From positions 124,001 through 188,000 of the forward strand of contig CAJHZI010000266.1 in assembly GCA_905160935.1 (NCBI GenBank): a stretch of 64,000 bases of DNA, written 5' to 3'. The stretch comes from Enchytraeus crypticus. Lineage: Eukaryota; Annelida; Clitellata; Enchytraeida; Enchytraeidae. Below are positions 1-12,070 of the stretch, in pieces. Under the pieces are notes generated by a model. That model was not told the origin of the DNA. It made no database searches and saw nothing but the letters and a program-made list of their open reading frames with translations. How positions within the stretch are numbered: position 1 is the stretch's first letter; the number at the start of each line of letters is the position of its first letter. Both the position numbers and the translations under genes were made by a program.

Positions 1-1261
1 AGGTCTCTTACTGTCCCAATCAAGCACACCCTCCCCCCCGATAGTCTTTCTTCATCAAATTCGAGCACTGAATAAATAGCAATGTTATAAGTGCATAGTT
101 AATAGTTCTGCACAAGTCACACAAATAATATACAGTTCTAATTACATAAGGCTCAAGTTTGTGAAATTCAAGAACACAATCAAGCAACAACAGTTCCTTA
201 GCGATTCTGTGCATGCGCAATACTATAGGCACTCAGTTGACAGACCAAGCGAATTTTTAATTAAGGCATGCCGTGTCTAAATCAAGATTAATCACGTCGT
301 GCAAGTAAAGTAGGCGAAGCTTCATTGATAAGCGTGCCTGACATCATCCTTGGATGAGGAAATGGACGTTAAACCTTTAGTATTTATTATTATTATAATA
401 CATAAAAATTAAATATTATGTCTGTGTGTAAAACCAACATCATATGATGTTCTAGATCACTTCAGCCGGAAAATTTTCATTTATAATCTTAGAAAATAAT
501 TGAAGTCTGACTGACTGCTGAAAATCACACATAGTTTATAAGTCCTAAAATGATTCTATTAAAAACGATGTTAAACCAATTGGAAAACTTAGCAATTGCA
601 TTCCTACCTACCATATTAGCCATTCCGATCGCTCTCACACATCATATGGTAAGTGTGAAATAAATAAAAATTCAAAACCAGTATTACAATGCAGAAAAGA
701 TAGCTACTGTTGATCAGAATATATTGGATTACGGGTAAATATTTCCGAATATTACTAAACAAAATGTATATTACCAGTGGTTAGTCTTTGCAATCCAACG
801 ATTTCACTAAAAAGAATTTCTTATCAAACAAATTGAAGGCACCAACATTATTCATAGAAATATAAACTGCATAGAAACTTCTTTATGCAATGAAAAACAT
901 TAGGCACTCGTGATTATATTAAAACATCATATATTAGATGAAACCACTAAAAACCCTCCATGCTTAATCAACTACCGGTTAAATGCATTAAATTTTAAGA
1001 CAATATAGAAAACTAAGAAATGCAGATATTCACAGAAATTTAACGTTTGTTCGAACTCTATGACAATTAAAAGAATTTACTCCAAAGGAGGAAATACAAA
1101 TAGATAATCGAAACGGGATTAGCAAAGTACACGATATCGCTGTAAGTTATCAATCACAATATTCAATTAACTCTACTGAACGAGTTTTATACACGAGCCT
1201 ATATTATACACAGTGAAATATAGCGTGAGTAAATACATATATACAGTGACAGAGAGAGTGT
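1..1261. other. spacer 3' of the syndecan gene
   Basis: AT-rich sequence downstream of the syndecan stop codon, presumably including its 3' UTR. I see no coding exon. The only repeat I recognise is a short SINE-like fragment near position 334. Confidence 0.5.
334..400 (+). mobile_element. SINE-like repeat, family A (TTA-type tail)
   Basis: Contains the family core 'gacatcatccttgg' then 'gaaatggacgttaaacc' and a run of ATT/TTA triplets. The same core recurs near 1545, 13889, 27471, 36073 and 38311. The family name is mine; the 5' part of the element is not defined. Confidence 0.6.
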
Positions 1262-3905
1262 CTAGGCGTAGAACTCCTGACCGTTGGGCACTTTAGTGTA
1301 CTCAACCTTAGGATTGTAGAGCGCAGCGTCCAGTGTGTAGCTGCCTTCATCCTTCTTACGTATGCACCGACAGCAGCAGATGAACAGTGTTAGGATCAGC
1401 CCAATACATAATACTCCACAAACAGCCATCACTGTAATACATAGCAGTACAATATATCAATAACTAGATGCTATGATCAGCCCAATACATAACACTCCAC
1501 AAACAGCATCATCAAACAGCCATCACTGTAATACAATAAATTGACTTCCCTGACACTATCCTTGTATGAGGAAATAGACGTCAAACCTTTATTGTTATAT
1601 TATTAATAAATAATAATACAATATATCAGTAACTAGATGTTAGGATTAGCCAAATGCATAGCATGATGCCATAAACAACTATCACTACAATTTGATAAAA
1701 AGCAAAACAATACAAGACAAAACATCAGTAACAAGATAGCTATGATTAGCTTCATACACAACTGTACGTAAGTAGCCATTACTGTAATACAATAAACAGC
1801 AATAAAATACAATAAAGAGCAATAAAATAAAATGTATTGCTTTGGCAACTTTTTTTAGCACTGTTATGTTGGCAAATTGTTTGACAGCAGATCAGTAAGT
1901 GAAAGGTTCAGATATAGTGCTCTCTATCACTGACATGCTATCAAGAACGAAACTGGAGTTAAACTATTACATTATTATATTAACTATTATAAAAACGCCA
2001 TTGAAATGCTTATAGAAGTCTATAGAGGCTAATAGAGGCACTGAGAGAATATTTGCTATAGAAAAGTAATAATGGATGACTACATAAACGTAGAGGATAA
2101 GCAGATGTCAAAAGGATGGGAAGCTAAACCTGCAATAGTTATAGGATTAGTGAATATATCCTTCAGCAGGGATTTCTGCTCAGCTGGAGAAGGTTCTCCG
2201 TCGCTTTCTGCAGCAAAAACACACAAATATCTATAAATTAAGATTTTATTACAAAATAGTAACTTTAGCTAATTATAACATTGGCTTTTGTATCACAAAA
2301 TTTATGTACTATAATAGAATATGATATCATATCATATGTATTATCATATAATGGCATTAGAGTTTTGAACCCGTGTCCATCTGCACATCAGGCAAGCAAG
2401 CTCTCAACTCATCTACCAGCTACTGTAACTAGAATCGTAAAAAATGCTCAATACTCATGCACAAGAAATTATCCTCAACTAATACGCCACTGTAAGCGTA
2501 ACACAAATGTCGTTACTCCATCAACAAGATCACCCGTCTTTAATAAGAAGATGACTAGAACATTGGACTGGAACAGAAGTTTGCAATAGGCTGTAGCAAA
2601 AATATATATATCTAAAAAAGAGCTCAGAAATTTTCCGCAATTAATACGCTGACCCACAACAAAATTAATCTTTAATTAATTATAATTAATTAATTAATTA
2701 GCCTTATTGATTTGAAACATTTACATCGATGTAAATCACATCATCATCATCATCATCCCTTGAATCCTAGTTTAAATAGGGATGGGATAGGAAAATTTTG
2801 TAACAATTTCTGGTGCCTAGGCGCTCACCAAACGAAAGTCATTTCTGACATTAGTTTAGATCTTAGTACTCTGTCGCTTTTTACGACATATGCAGTCCAA
2901 GGTTGGTCTATTCTAAAGCAACCCGGACATAACACGGGTATTATCTATATATATCACAATCAAACCCTTTTTTAAGATTGTATGGCTCAAAAATGCGTGG
3001 TTGAGTTAACATATGTTTCAAGAAAGATTTCAAAATATCAGTTTCATCTCCTGAACTTATATCAATGCTCAGCAAGCCTCGGATTTGGACTCTGCGCCTT
3101 CTGGCAGAGCGAGACAGTTGCATACTTGCAAACTATATTGTAGACTATGGGTCTGAGTCCAAATCGATATCGTTACAGATACAGTCTTTAATACATATAG
3201 TATTGTATAGTCTTCGTTAAAGATATAGTCTATGCAATGTATTTTACAAAGATATCAAAAATGTAAATACATACCCTCTCTACTTTCACATTGCAATCCT
3301 GTAAAACCTTTCAGGCATCTAAGCAGAAAAAAAGCAACACCTTCAGGCTATGGTGCCGTTATAAAACTCAATGAATCTTTGTTTCATTAGAAAATATTTA
3401 ATAAGTTATTCACCTATGCAGGTATTAATTTAATTGCTTAAGTTACCAGTCTAAGGCCAGGTATCTGCAGGATAGACCAAGAATATATACTATTACAACC
3501 TGCATGTGTTGCAAGAGGCAATTACGTAGCAGAAACTAAGGAAAGCAAATTGTGAAATCAGATCAAAGGTGAAATTGAAGTATACAATGAAGTCTAATAT
3601 ACAAAATTAATGCAAAAACTTTGTGATGGGATATGATGTTTCAGTGGTGATATTATGTATGGCAAGGGTATATATTATACTTTGTAATCACTTGTTCTTA
3701 CACACTATGAGTAAACTTACAAGCTTATCTAATTATCTAAACTAAAAAAAACTATTTCTCAATTTAAGTTAAAGGCTACAAAATGGCACATACTCGCAAA
3801 AGACAATCTTCTCTTCACCAACAATAGTGCAGCGTCCGTTGTTTTTGCAAAAATCAGAATCATCTGGACAGGTGTGTTTGACATCTATACACACAATAAG
3901 ACCAA

Positions 3906-3944
<39 letters not shown>

Positions 3945-6941
3945 TTCCCTTAAATCCCAATTTAACCAGGGTCGGGATATGAATAGACTTTCTTTTATCT
4001 ATTCGTTTAAGTAAAATAAGACAAAATAAGTAATGGAAAAATCTAAAGATTAATCAAAGCAATTTTTAAAAAAAGAGAACAAAATAAGAGAATATTTATA
4101 ACAAATCTTTCAGGGATAAAAAACAAAGTGCAGAAAAAATAATATGAAGATTTGGCATTTAGGGTCATTCGCTCATATCAAGATAATATGTCAAGAAAGT
4201 TAGTAACAGAATAAAAGATCAGAGTTCAACGATGCAGTATGTGTGGGGTTCAAATCCTGCAGGAAACTGCCAATTAAGCTTGTCTTTAGTCTTTAACCAC
4301 CAGATGAGTATTCTATACATTTGTGACCTTGTGAAGTCACCAACCTAATCAAGACAGTACAGCATAACAAGAAAAAGTACAATATTCATCGAACAATGCA
4401 TAAATGAAAATCAGCAGAATCAAACCAATAGAGTCATCAGGTTCCATGATAATTCCATCACCTCCAATCTCATCATCCCTGTCCAACGGCTGGATGGGTC
4501 TAGGCTCCCGCTGACTCGGAATAATCTCTGCCCTCTCTTGATAATCTGCGAATCAATAAATTAATTAATTATACCCCAACCAATCAGTAGTCACCCAAGT
4601 CCATCAGTAGCATACGATTAGATTCATGGATGCTACAGTTGATCAGAGACTATCTCAACTTCTGATAACTTAAGCAATTAATTAATTAGCTTATTTTCAG
4701 CAATCGATACTTTTCAACAGTATTAGACAATTTTACTAGTCAACACTTGTGTGGTCTGGTATACTTTTAACTTCTACGTGCTAAGTACATTAAGTACTAA
4801 AGTACATTAAGTACTAAAGTACATTAAGTACATTAAATATTTAAAGTACATTAAGTACATTAAATATCTAAAGTACATTAAGTACTAAAGTACATTAAGT
4901 ACATCAAATATCTAAAGTATATTAAGTGTATAATCACTGTAACTAACGGACTTATATGCACAGATAGTTTATGATCAACAATGAAATTTATAATAGGAAA
5001 GTCTGTATAAAGTAGAACATGATAGAGAGTCAAAATCAACTGCACAAAGTACAGCAGTACAACAGCTAGTGTGACATCTAATATTATATTTTATACATTT
5101 AATATTATATTCTAAAAACCTCTCTCTTACAGTGCAATGCTTAATGGCAGGTCCATGACATATAACTTTTCCAACCAATTCTATCCTCAGTCTTCCTTTT
5201 CACCTCCATTTAAGAATTAGTTACCAAATCATTCAACATCATGTGTCTTGGGCTTCCTCTAACTCTTTTTCCTTGCATTCTTCCTTCTATTACATCCTGT
5301 AGTAAACCATACCCCTTACAATATGTCCTATCAAGCTTTTCTTATCACATTTATTAACTGTCTATCTGTACCGACTCCTTCAAGGACTTCTATTATTTGC
5401 AATATTGTGAGTTCAACTAGTCTCTTCCATCCATCTCCATAATCACATTTCTAACGCCTTTGAAAACCTAACAAATCAACATTACATCAGAGATGAGTTA
5501 ATTTTTATAAGCTAAAGCTGCTTTTGAAATGTCTCAAATTCTCAGGCATTTCAAACCTAAATAGAGATATCATAAGGGTTATATTAACAATTATATTTTT
5601 TGACAGCTTACCACCGCAGCCTTCCTCTGCTTCATCAATTTCCCAATCGTTTTCTTCGACCTGCTTCCTATTCCAGGCATTTTCTGGCTTCCATGTAGGA
5701 TCTGATCCATGAATTATTCGGTCATTACCACCGTTGACGCCAGTACTCGGATTGCTTGGTTTATTCCACCTAGAATATGGCGCTTCATTTTCGTTATCAC
5801 TTATGTCATCGTCTCCACTTCCAATTTCGTTCTGTAACGTACAAATAGCGTGCATTTACTATCAGCAACTATGATCAATTGGATGTTAAGAAATTTATGG
5901 TATGTCTGCAATAATGAAACATGGATAACAAAATGTTTGATAATTGTAACAAATTTTTTCTATCAGTGCTGGATCTTAGATTCAATTGATTTTTATAGGC
6001 AGTATTAATATGAGGCAATGTTACATGAAAAAATTTCCTGTTCATTGTTTAAAAGATTAAATGAACACGCACAAGTGAAGATGAGTGAATGGTACAGGGG
6101 CGTCCTCGCGATGTTAACAATGATGCAAGTTGTGTCATTGATAGAATGGGGGGGGGGGGGGGGGGGGAAAAGGGATTTTTTAAAATGAAGTCTTAAAAAA
6201 GAGGGGGAAGGGGAAAAATTGTGCATTGTGAGTTAGGCTGGAGGGGTGGGGGACTATGCATGCATACGTCGTAGCTTTTGGGAGTATGGATGCCAATGCA
6301 CTGGATGACTGAGAATTGCAGGCCCAAAGCAACAAAAAAAATCCACTTTGGCAAATCAAATTGCTGGCTTACAACGTAACTAAATTACAATGATGAGTAA
6401 AGTCACAAAATTATAGAAGACCGGTTCTGAGGTGAATAATACGTGAATTGAACTCTAAAACGTTCAATTTTTAACCCGGCTAATCATGGAATAAAATCTG
6501 GCTCATTTACAAGACTGATAAAATTAATGAATTAATTGACTTATTTGTAATAGTTTAGACATGTGATACTGAAAGTGAAAAATATCACAGAGGATGATCA
6601 TTTCACTAAATTTGAATACTTGATTTGTATTGTATCAAATGTAACGAAACAGCTCTTAGAAGCTGGTACTTTTTATTCTAAATTATATCCAATACAGTAC
6701 TAATTTATTTAGCTTTTGCTATTTTTTAAACTCTCACTTTGTGGTTTGATATTCTCACTGACCTACATAACATTGCATGAAAGCGAATTCAATTACACTG
6801 AAAGGCCAAGCCCTTTTAGAGTTACTAAACAAAAACATTAATTAATTCTAAACATTTAAACCGAATGCAAACCTTATTTGAATGGACACTGTAGATGATA
6901 ATAGCAATTAGAAAGATGACAAGATTAGATTTGTCCAACAT
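1262..6941 (-). CDS. SDC: syndecan-like transmembrane proteoglycan with an EGF-like domain
   Basis: Complete gene of 7 exons (6941-6873, 5831-5612, 4545-4426, 3884-3794, 3318-3275, 2207-2130, 1431-1262), all GT-AG, encoding 263 residues. Residues 1 to about 21 are a signal peptide. An acidic ectodomain follows, with a Ser28-Gly29 site in 'IGSGDDD', typical of heparan sulfate attachment. Cysteines 142, 149, 155, 166, 168 and 177 give the EGF pattern C-x6-C-x5-C-x10-C-x1-C-x8-C. Residues 204-228 form the membrane helix. The tail has the syndecan C1 motif RKKDEGSY (232-239) and ends in the PDZ ligand EFYA. Known syndecans act at the plasma membrane as matrix and growth-factor co-receptors that link to PDZ and cytoskeletal proteins. 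An EGF-like domain is not part of the usual syndecan plan. The ATG at 6941 is chosen because it opens the signal peptide. A neuregulin-like ligand is an alternative reading of the ectodomain, but the tail is syndecan. Confidence 0.93.
1374..1800 (-). repeat. degenerate tandem copies of the last syndecan exon edge
   Basis: The 3' splice site and first part of the last exon (around 1374-1431) recur about 1476-1535, 1635-1700 and 1738-1785, each time less well preserved. The motif 'gatcagcccaatacata' is recognisable in the nearest copy. A family A SINE fragment separates the second and third copies. In the gene's sense, the copies lie upstream of the true acceptor. Confidence 0.7.
1545..1618 (+). 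mobile_element. SINE-like repeat, family A
   Basis: Core 'cttgtatgaggaaatagacg' followed by an ATT/TAA-rich tail. It sits inside the tandem copies of the syndecan exon edge, antisense to the gene and about 115 bp upstream of its last acceptor. Confidence 0.65.
2735..2945 (+). mobile_element. dispersed repeat family D (CAT tract at 5' side)
   Basis: A (CAT)n tract, then 'cccttgaatcctagttt' and, further on, 'ggtgcctaggcgctcacc'. Longer copies lie at 59795-60082 and 60612-61195. It looks like a short interspersed element with no coding capacity; its class is unknown. Confidence 0.6.
3907..3997 (+). mobile_element. repeat family D fragment
   Basis: About eleven CAT triplets followed by 'cttcccttaaatcccaattt' and 'gggtcgggatatgaatagac', the family D start. 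It lies in a syndecan intron just upstream of the exon at 3884-3794. Confidence 0.6.
4222..4265 (+). mobile_element. tRNA-derived SINE family B, short fragment
   Basis: Contains 'atgtgtggggttcaaatcc', matching the B-box side of family B, and then diverges. Only the central part remains. Confidence 0.45.
4783..4930. repeat. minisatellite of AAGTACATT-type units
   Basis: Short units such as 'aagtacattaagtac' and 'aaatatctaaagtac' repeat about ten times inside the syndecan intron between 4546 and 5611. No gene seen. Confidence 0.75.
5140..5480 (-). mobile_element. 3' end of an RTE-like LINE, decayed
   Basis: Matches the coding tail preserved at 29880-30285 on the same strand: 'gcttaatggcaggtccatga' marks the 3' side, and pieces of the RT C-terminal reading can be followed to about 5480. 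It lies within a syndecan intron. Confidence 0.6.
6148..6167 (+). repeat. run of 20 G
   Basis: An uninterrupted G tract in the first intron of the syndecan gene (C tract in the transcript). It could fold as a G-quadruplex on the plus strand; its exact length may be affected by sequencing error. Confidence 0.7.
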
Positions 6942-7922
6942 GATTGTCCTAATGCTTTTCTACACTTTTGTTTACAACAGTAAAATATAAATATTGGAAA
7001 AATATATTAAAAATAAAACAATTCTACGCCGGAAATCAACCAAATTCTACTAATTATATTTCGGAACTTTTCAAACCTGCAGTCTTACTCAGTAATCTCA
7101 ATGTGATATCTATTGGTATTTCTAAAATCTACAAAATTTACAGAACTCCATCCACAATCCTATTCTATCCGTAGTGCTACTATATAGCTATACATATATC
7201 TAAATAATTACTCTGATATTGGAAATTTACAGATGGAAAGAGACGTGATTTAACGATATGCAAAGTCCATTCTAGCCACTGACCTGATTCCAGCAGGTTG
7301 GTTTTAAATGCACAAAATAATCTTCGGAAATGGCAAGGTGGAAATGGTAATTTACCATCAAAACAGAAAATAAAATTTTGCTCACTACGTCCATCAGAGA
7401 GAGCACTGAAGTGCCCTTTCGAGCTGACCACCGCAGCAAACAAAGAAAGAAGGAGATATAAGAAACACTAAAGTTTTTGCTTAAAAACGTATGACAAATA
7501 GGTCAGTTCGGTAATTGAAAACATAATTTGTTGCATGTTAACACTGGTTTGTTTATGTTGACATCTGATACATATATTTACATGTAAATGTAATGGATCA
7601 ACATTATGACTTCGTTATTATGCATACATATCGTTATAATGGGTGTCAGAGTTAAAATATATGTGTTAAGTTATTCTTGAATTAATATCCGTATAGTAGG
7701 TTGTAAGGTATATAACATTCTAAAAAAGCTTGTATTAGAAATTTCATGAGGAACTAGTACATTAGACCTTTTATAATATGTAGCGGTATCTCTGTTCACA
7801 TAATAAACAAAGCCTAGTGGGAGAGTGGGGAGGGGTGTGTGCTTCAATTGAAGGCTGGCAATATTCTATATATTATTCGTATATATTAATTACGTATTTC
7901 TTCATTTATTAACAGAATGGTA
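6942..7922. other. 5' flank of syndecan gene
   Basis: Expected to hold the syndecan promoter and 5' UTR. An 87-codon open frame on the minus strand (7443-7180) shows no recognisable domain, and I do not call it a gene. No repeat recognised. Confidence 0.4.
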
Positions 7923-9504
7923 TAGGGTGTCGCATAAGTTCGTATACCGTTTTCAAATTGCAGTAATTCGGCTAGTAAAGGTCGCATGTTCATAAAATTT
8001 CGTATTCGTGTATAATAGATGTGAATTAGATGTTGGTGCAAGTTTATTTTCATTAGACCTGGAAATGACGTCACACGGCGCTGTCGCGCAATGTGACCCA
8101 TTTTCTGACTGGCGCAGCTAGAGACACGCTGTGGCTGCATGCAGCGCGTGCCTGGAAATTACCTGATGTTGTCGTCCAGGACCGCAGTCAAGGCTAATCA
8201 ACGTGTCAATGTTATTGTTCGATGAGGCCGCGTATAATTTATAATATGGATAAAATTAAAATAATACAATTACGTGCACAGGCAGTAGTATTGGCTAAAG
8301 AAGGATATTCGCATAAATGTATTGCACAAAAGTTAAATCGGAGTAAGTGTTGGGTTACGAAGTGGGTAGGTCGAAGCAAATTTGACGAAAAACTAGTGGA
8401 TATGAAACGTAGTGGACGTCCGAAGATACTGTCTAATACAGCCAAGCGTCTCATCCAATCCGCAAAATACAGACGTGGACAGAGTTTGCGCCGTATTTCA
8501 AATCAACTGAAAATTCGTAATGAACGTGCTTCTAAGGACACAATTCGCAGATACATGGTTAATGACCTGAAGTGGAAGAACTGGCGTCGCAAAAAAATTC
8601 CACTGTTGACTGATGCTCACAAGGTGAAACGTATTAAGTTTGCGCGTGATCATCGTAATTGGACTGTTCAGGATTGGTCAAATGTTCTGTTTACTGACGA
8701 GTCACCCTTCAAAGTGTTTTACATACCCAATCCCAAGAACGACACTGTGTGGGGATCACAGGAGAGTAATGTTCCTCCCGCTGCTCAAATGAAGTTCAGT
8801 CCCTCGGTTATGGTTTGGGGCGGAATGACTGCACACGGATTAACGAGTCTGCACTTCATTCCGAACGGTACACGACTTAACTCGGATTATTACATTGTAA
8901 ACATACTGGATAAACTCGTCAAGCCAGCGTTTCAAAGAATCGTACCCGGTCGCAACGTTACTCGAGTAAAGCTGTTCAATGACAATGACCTTGGCATCTT
9001 TCAACAGGATGGTGCAAGATGTCATACATCAGCCAAAACAACAAGATGGTTGGAAGACAACATTCCATCGTACATTAAGCCGAAGGACTGGCCACCGAAC
9101 TCTCCAGACCTTTCTCCTATCGAGAACCTGTGGAGTATTCTGTCGTTTAGTGTCTACCGCGATCCAGAGCCCACGAATGTTGTGCAGCTGAAACGTCGTC
9201 TACAACAAGCTTGGAGATCAGTGAAAGTGGAAATACTTCAGACATTAATCAAATCTATGCCGGATAGAATACTCGCTGTCATTAAGCAAAAAGGAAATAC
9301 TATAAAATATTAGTTTTTGCGAAAATGTGACGTCATTCAGAAAAATTTCAGTTTCTACTTAATTACTTGTACGATTACAAATTAAATTGTACCCATATAT
9401 TTTATTTATCGTGTCTACATACTGTCCAAATTTGGTTTAAAACGGTTAAGTAGTTCCAGAGTTAATGCAATTTGAAACGGTATACGAACTTATGCGACAC
9501 CCTA
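7923..9504 (+). mobile_element. Tc1/mariner DNA transposon, DD37E type, apparently intact
   Basis: A 1582-bp element flanked by TA dinucleotides at 7921-7922 and 9505-9506. Its inverted ends begin 'tagggtgtcgcataagttcg' and match over about 40 bp with one single-base gap. It encloses one uninterrupted transposase frame. Near-identical ends and an open frame imply a recent insertion. It lies between the divergent syndecan and RPL7 genes. Confidence 0.95.
8222..9313 (+). CDS. Tc1/mariner transposase (DD37E)
   Basis: A single open frame of 363 codons from 8222; a second ATG at 8246 would give 355 residues, closer to typical Tc1 transposases, so the true start is uncertain. The N-terminal part has helix-turn-helix character ('CIAQKLNRSKCWVTKW', residues 33-48). 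The catalytic triad is visible: D159 in LFTDES, D263 in FQQDGA and E301 in SPIENLW, with 37 residues between the second Asp and the Glu, rather than 34 as in Tc1. Such enzymes cut and paste their element at TA sites in the nucleus. I see no stop or frameshift and no lost catalytic residue, so it may be active. It has no role in the neighbouring genes. Confidence 0.95.
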   Translation: MRPRIIYNMDKIKIIQLRAQAVVLAKEGYSHKCIAQKLNRSKCWVTKWVGRSKFDEKLVDMKRSGRPKILSNTAKRLIQSAKYRRGQSLRRISNQLKIRNERASKDTIRRYMVNDLKWKNWRRKKIPLLTDAHKVKRIKFARDHRNWTVQDWSNVLFTDESPFKVFYIPNPKNDTVWGSQESNVPPAAQMKFSPSVMVWGGMTAHGLTSLHFIPNGTRLNSDYYIVNILDKLVKPAFQRIVPGRNVTRVKLFNDNDLGIFQQDGARCHTSAKTTRWLEDNIPSYIKPKDWPPNSPDLSPIENLWSILSFSVYRDPEPTNVVQLKRRLQQAWRSVKVEILQTLIKSMPDRILAVIKQKGNTIKY

Positions 9505-9534
9505 TATTTTAAATAATTACAAAAAGAATTGAAA

Positions 9535-11386
9535 AGAATTGTTCTTCAGAGGCTTTCTACTCATCTCTCTTACAATGATCTATTTAATAAGCATCAAGCT
9601 GCTTATACTAAGCATCGTTCAACTGAAACGGTGCTTCTGTGTGCAATTCTATTGTTAATGCCATGTGCACACAACGGTTAACTGAATTATGTATGCTTGA
9701 TATTTCGGCCGCTTTTGATACCATTGATCACAATATTCTTCTGGAACGTCATTCTTCCTGGTTTGGTGTTCGTGGACTTGTTCTTGATTGGTTTTCCTCT
9801 TATCTGACGGATCGTTCTTTTAGTGTGAAAGTGATGGAGTACATCTCTTCGCCTTCTCACTTAAAGTATGGTGTGCCTCAAGGCTCTGTTCTTGGTCCTA
9901 TCCTCTTTAACCTCTATACAGCACCCCTAAGCACTCTAATCTCTTCTCATTCTCTTGATCATTAACTATATGCTGATGACACTCAAATGTACACTTGTTT
10001 CACCCCTAACTCTTATTCTAATGCTGAAACCCTCCTGCAACAAAGTTTTCAGTCTATATCCTTTTGGATGTCTGCTAATTTCTTGGCACTTAATCCATCT
10101 AAGACTGAATTCTTGTTGGTCGGGACACCTCAACAGCTTCTGAAGCTGAATGGGAAAACTCTTTCGTTATCTTCGAGTATTAAAATATCAGCTGTTTCTT
10201 CTGTGAGAAATCTTGGTGTTATCCTTGATAAACACCTAACCTTCCACGAACACATAACTAAAACTTCACAAGCATGTTTCTTCCATATCCGTGATCTTCG
10301 TCGAATACGTCCATATTTGTCACGTGAGACAGCTGCTACAATTGGTGCTGCTCTTGTGCAATCGAAGTTGGACTACTGCAATTCCCTGTTTTTAAATCTC
10401 CCTGGCTGTGAGATTGATCGGTTGCAGTTTGTTCAGAATTCTCTTGCGCGAGCAATTTTTTGTAGTACTCACATGTACGCCTATTTTGAAGTCTTTGCAC
10501 TGGCTAAAGATTAAAGAGCGTATCATTTACAAAACAGCTTCGTTAACATATAAGGCCATCACCATCCCTGGACAAACTTGTATGTCTCACTTGATTAAAG
10601 TGATGCAGCATGCCATTACTCGGTCTTCTAACTTAATTACTCTTGTGAGACCTAGCTTACCTTCAAGCTCTAAGCTATCTAATCGTGCTTTCCAGCATGC
10701 TGCACCTCAGATCTGGAATTCTCTTCCATCCAATCTTCGGAAATCTTCATTTGAATCACATCAGCCTTTGCTTTCCTATGAGCAGTTCCATAAGACCTAT
10801 CTTTTCTATCTCTCTTTTAAATCCAGTGTCCAAGAGCAGCGACCTGCGCCTAAACCACCTTTTCTTTAACTCCCTTTACTTTGGACTGAATTTCTGGATT
10901 TTGGAATTTGCACCGTTTTTGAACCTTCTTTTTTTGCTCGATTTTGCTTTGAATTCAACAGAATTAAGTAGCTTAATTGCGATTAAGCTACTTAAGAGTT
11001 TCACCACTAGCAGGACGCTGGAATCAGGGCTTCATGTTTGAGAAACAGAAGCAGCATTCAATCAGTAGTTATAAGAGGGGCGGAGCTTGATAGTTTCTTA
11101 ATTTCTTTTTTTGCTCGACTTTGCTTTGAATTTAACAGAATTAAGTAGCTTAATTGCGTAACAGCATGCAACATCAGTAGAGATAGAGAGATAGTGATTG
11201 ATTATATATGGATAGACCTGTTATTACTTTGGACTGAATTTCTGGATTTTTGAATTTGCACCGTTTTTGGGCTTTCTTTTTGCTCGCCGGCTTGATTTTG
11301 TCTCAATAGTGCTCGATGTTGTCATTGATGACTGTAGCACTCTTATAGTTCTTGTAGTCTTGTAGTTGTTGATATTATTATTATTG
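9535..11386 (+). mobile_element. L2/CR1-like LINE, 5'-truncated, with 3' UTR
   Basis: Reverse transcriptase signatures in order: 'LDISAAFDTIDHN', 'GVPQGSVLGPILFNLY', then 'LYADDTQMY' and the downstream 'RAFQHAAPQIWNSLP' typical of L2/CR1 C-termini. One nonsense change just before the YADD box (a second copy at 42.6 kb has Glu there) and a frame shift near 10500 break the frame. The 3' UTR contains an internal duplication (about 10880-10985 and 11105-11290) and ends with 'gctcgatgttgtcattgatg' and an ATT-rich tail. No endonuclease domain is present, so this is a 5'-truncated copy. Confidence 0.88.
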
Positions 11387-11728
11387 ATTAATGATATGGG
11401 ATCGGTATACCTTGTTCAGTTTTGACAGTTTGTTTAGGCTTCCCAAAACAGCTTATCGACGGTGTTCCAAACATTCCAAATATAATTTATATAGACATTT
11501 TATAAAAGGTGTTTACTTTGAAAAGTCGCCTTATGTATTATTTCATTCGTTGTAGTGGCGCCACTGTGCAATCGTAAAATTGATTGTTTTGCGGAGGCAA
11601 CTGCAATGCAATATATCCTTAAAATGTAATATATCCTCTCTAGATATTCTATATAGACATATATTAACTGTTGATTAAGACATACATGTATGTTTATCAT
11701 CATTTAACATGAAATTTAAATATAATTT
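11387..11728. other. unassigned spacer
   Basis: AT-rich sequence between the LINE 3' end and its inverted partial copy. I see no gene and no repeat I can name. Confidence 0.4.
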
Positions 11729-11965
11729 ATTTGTAATAATAATAATAATAACAATTAGAGTGCTACAGTCATCAATGACAACATCGAGCACTATTGAGAC
11801 AAAATCAAGCCGGCGACCAAAAAGAAAGTCCAAAAACGGTGCAAATTCAAAAATCCAGAAATTTAGTCCAAAGTAATAACAGGTCTATCCATATATAATC
11901 AATCACTATCTATCTCTTCTGATGTTGCATGCCTTTACGCAATTAAGCTATTAATTCTGTTACGA
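11729..11965 (-). mobile_element. LINE 3' UTR, inverted partial copy
   Basis: Reverse complement of the 3' UTR at about 11140-11385, including the AAT-rich tail, 'gagtgctacagtcatcaatg' and 'ccagaaatttagtccaaag'. With the forward copy it forms an inverted repeat with about 340 bp between the arms. Confidence 0.85.
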
Positions 11966-12070
11966 ATCATAATTTGGTATAGTGCATCCTCGCTTTGACT
12001 ATGCATGTAGCATCTTATAACGTTATATCTAATTATATAAAGTTATAATTGTACATATTAATTATATATT

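Noticed and set aside
2281-2589. 102-codon plus-strand frame
   Set aside because: Lies in a syndecan intron on the opposite strand; no protein features.
7180-7443. 87-codon minus-strand frame upstream of the syndecan gene
   Set aside because: No recognisable domain or codon bias and no splice partner I could find; may be 5' UTR or chance.
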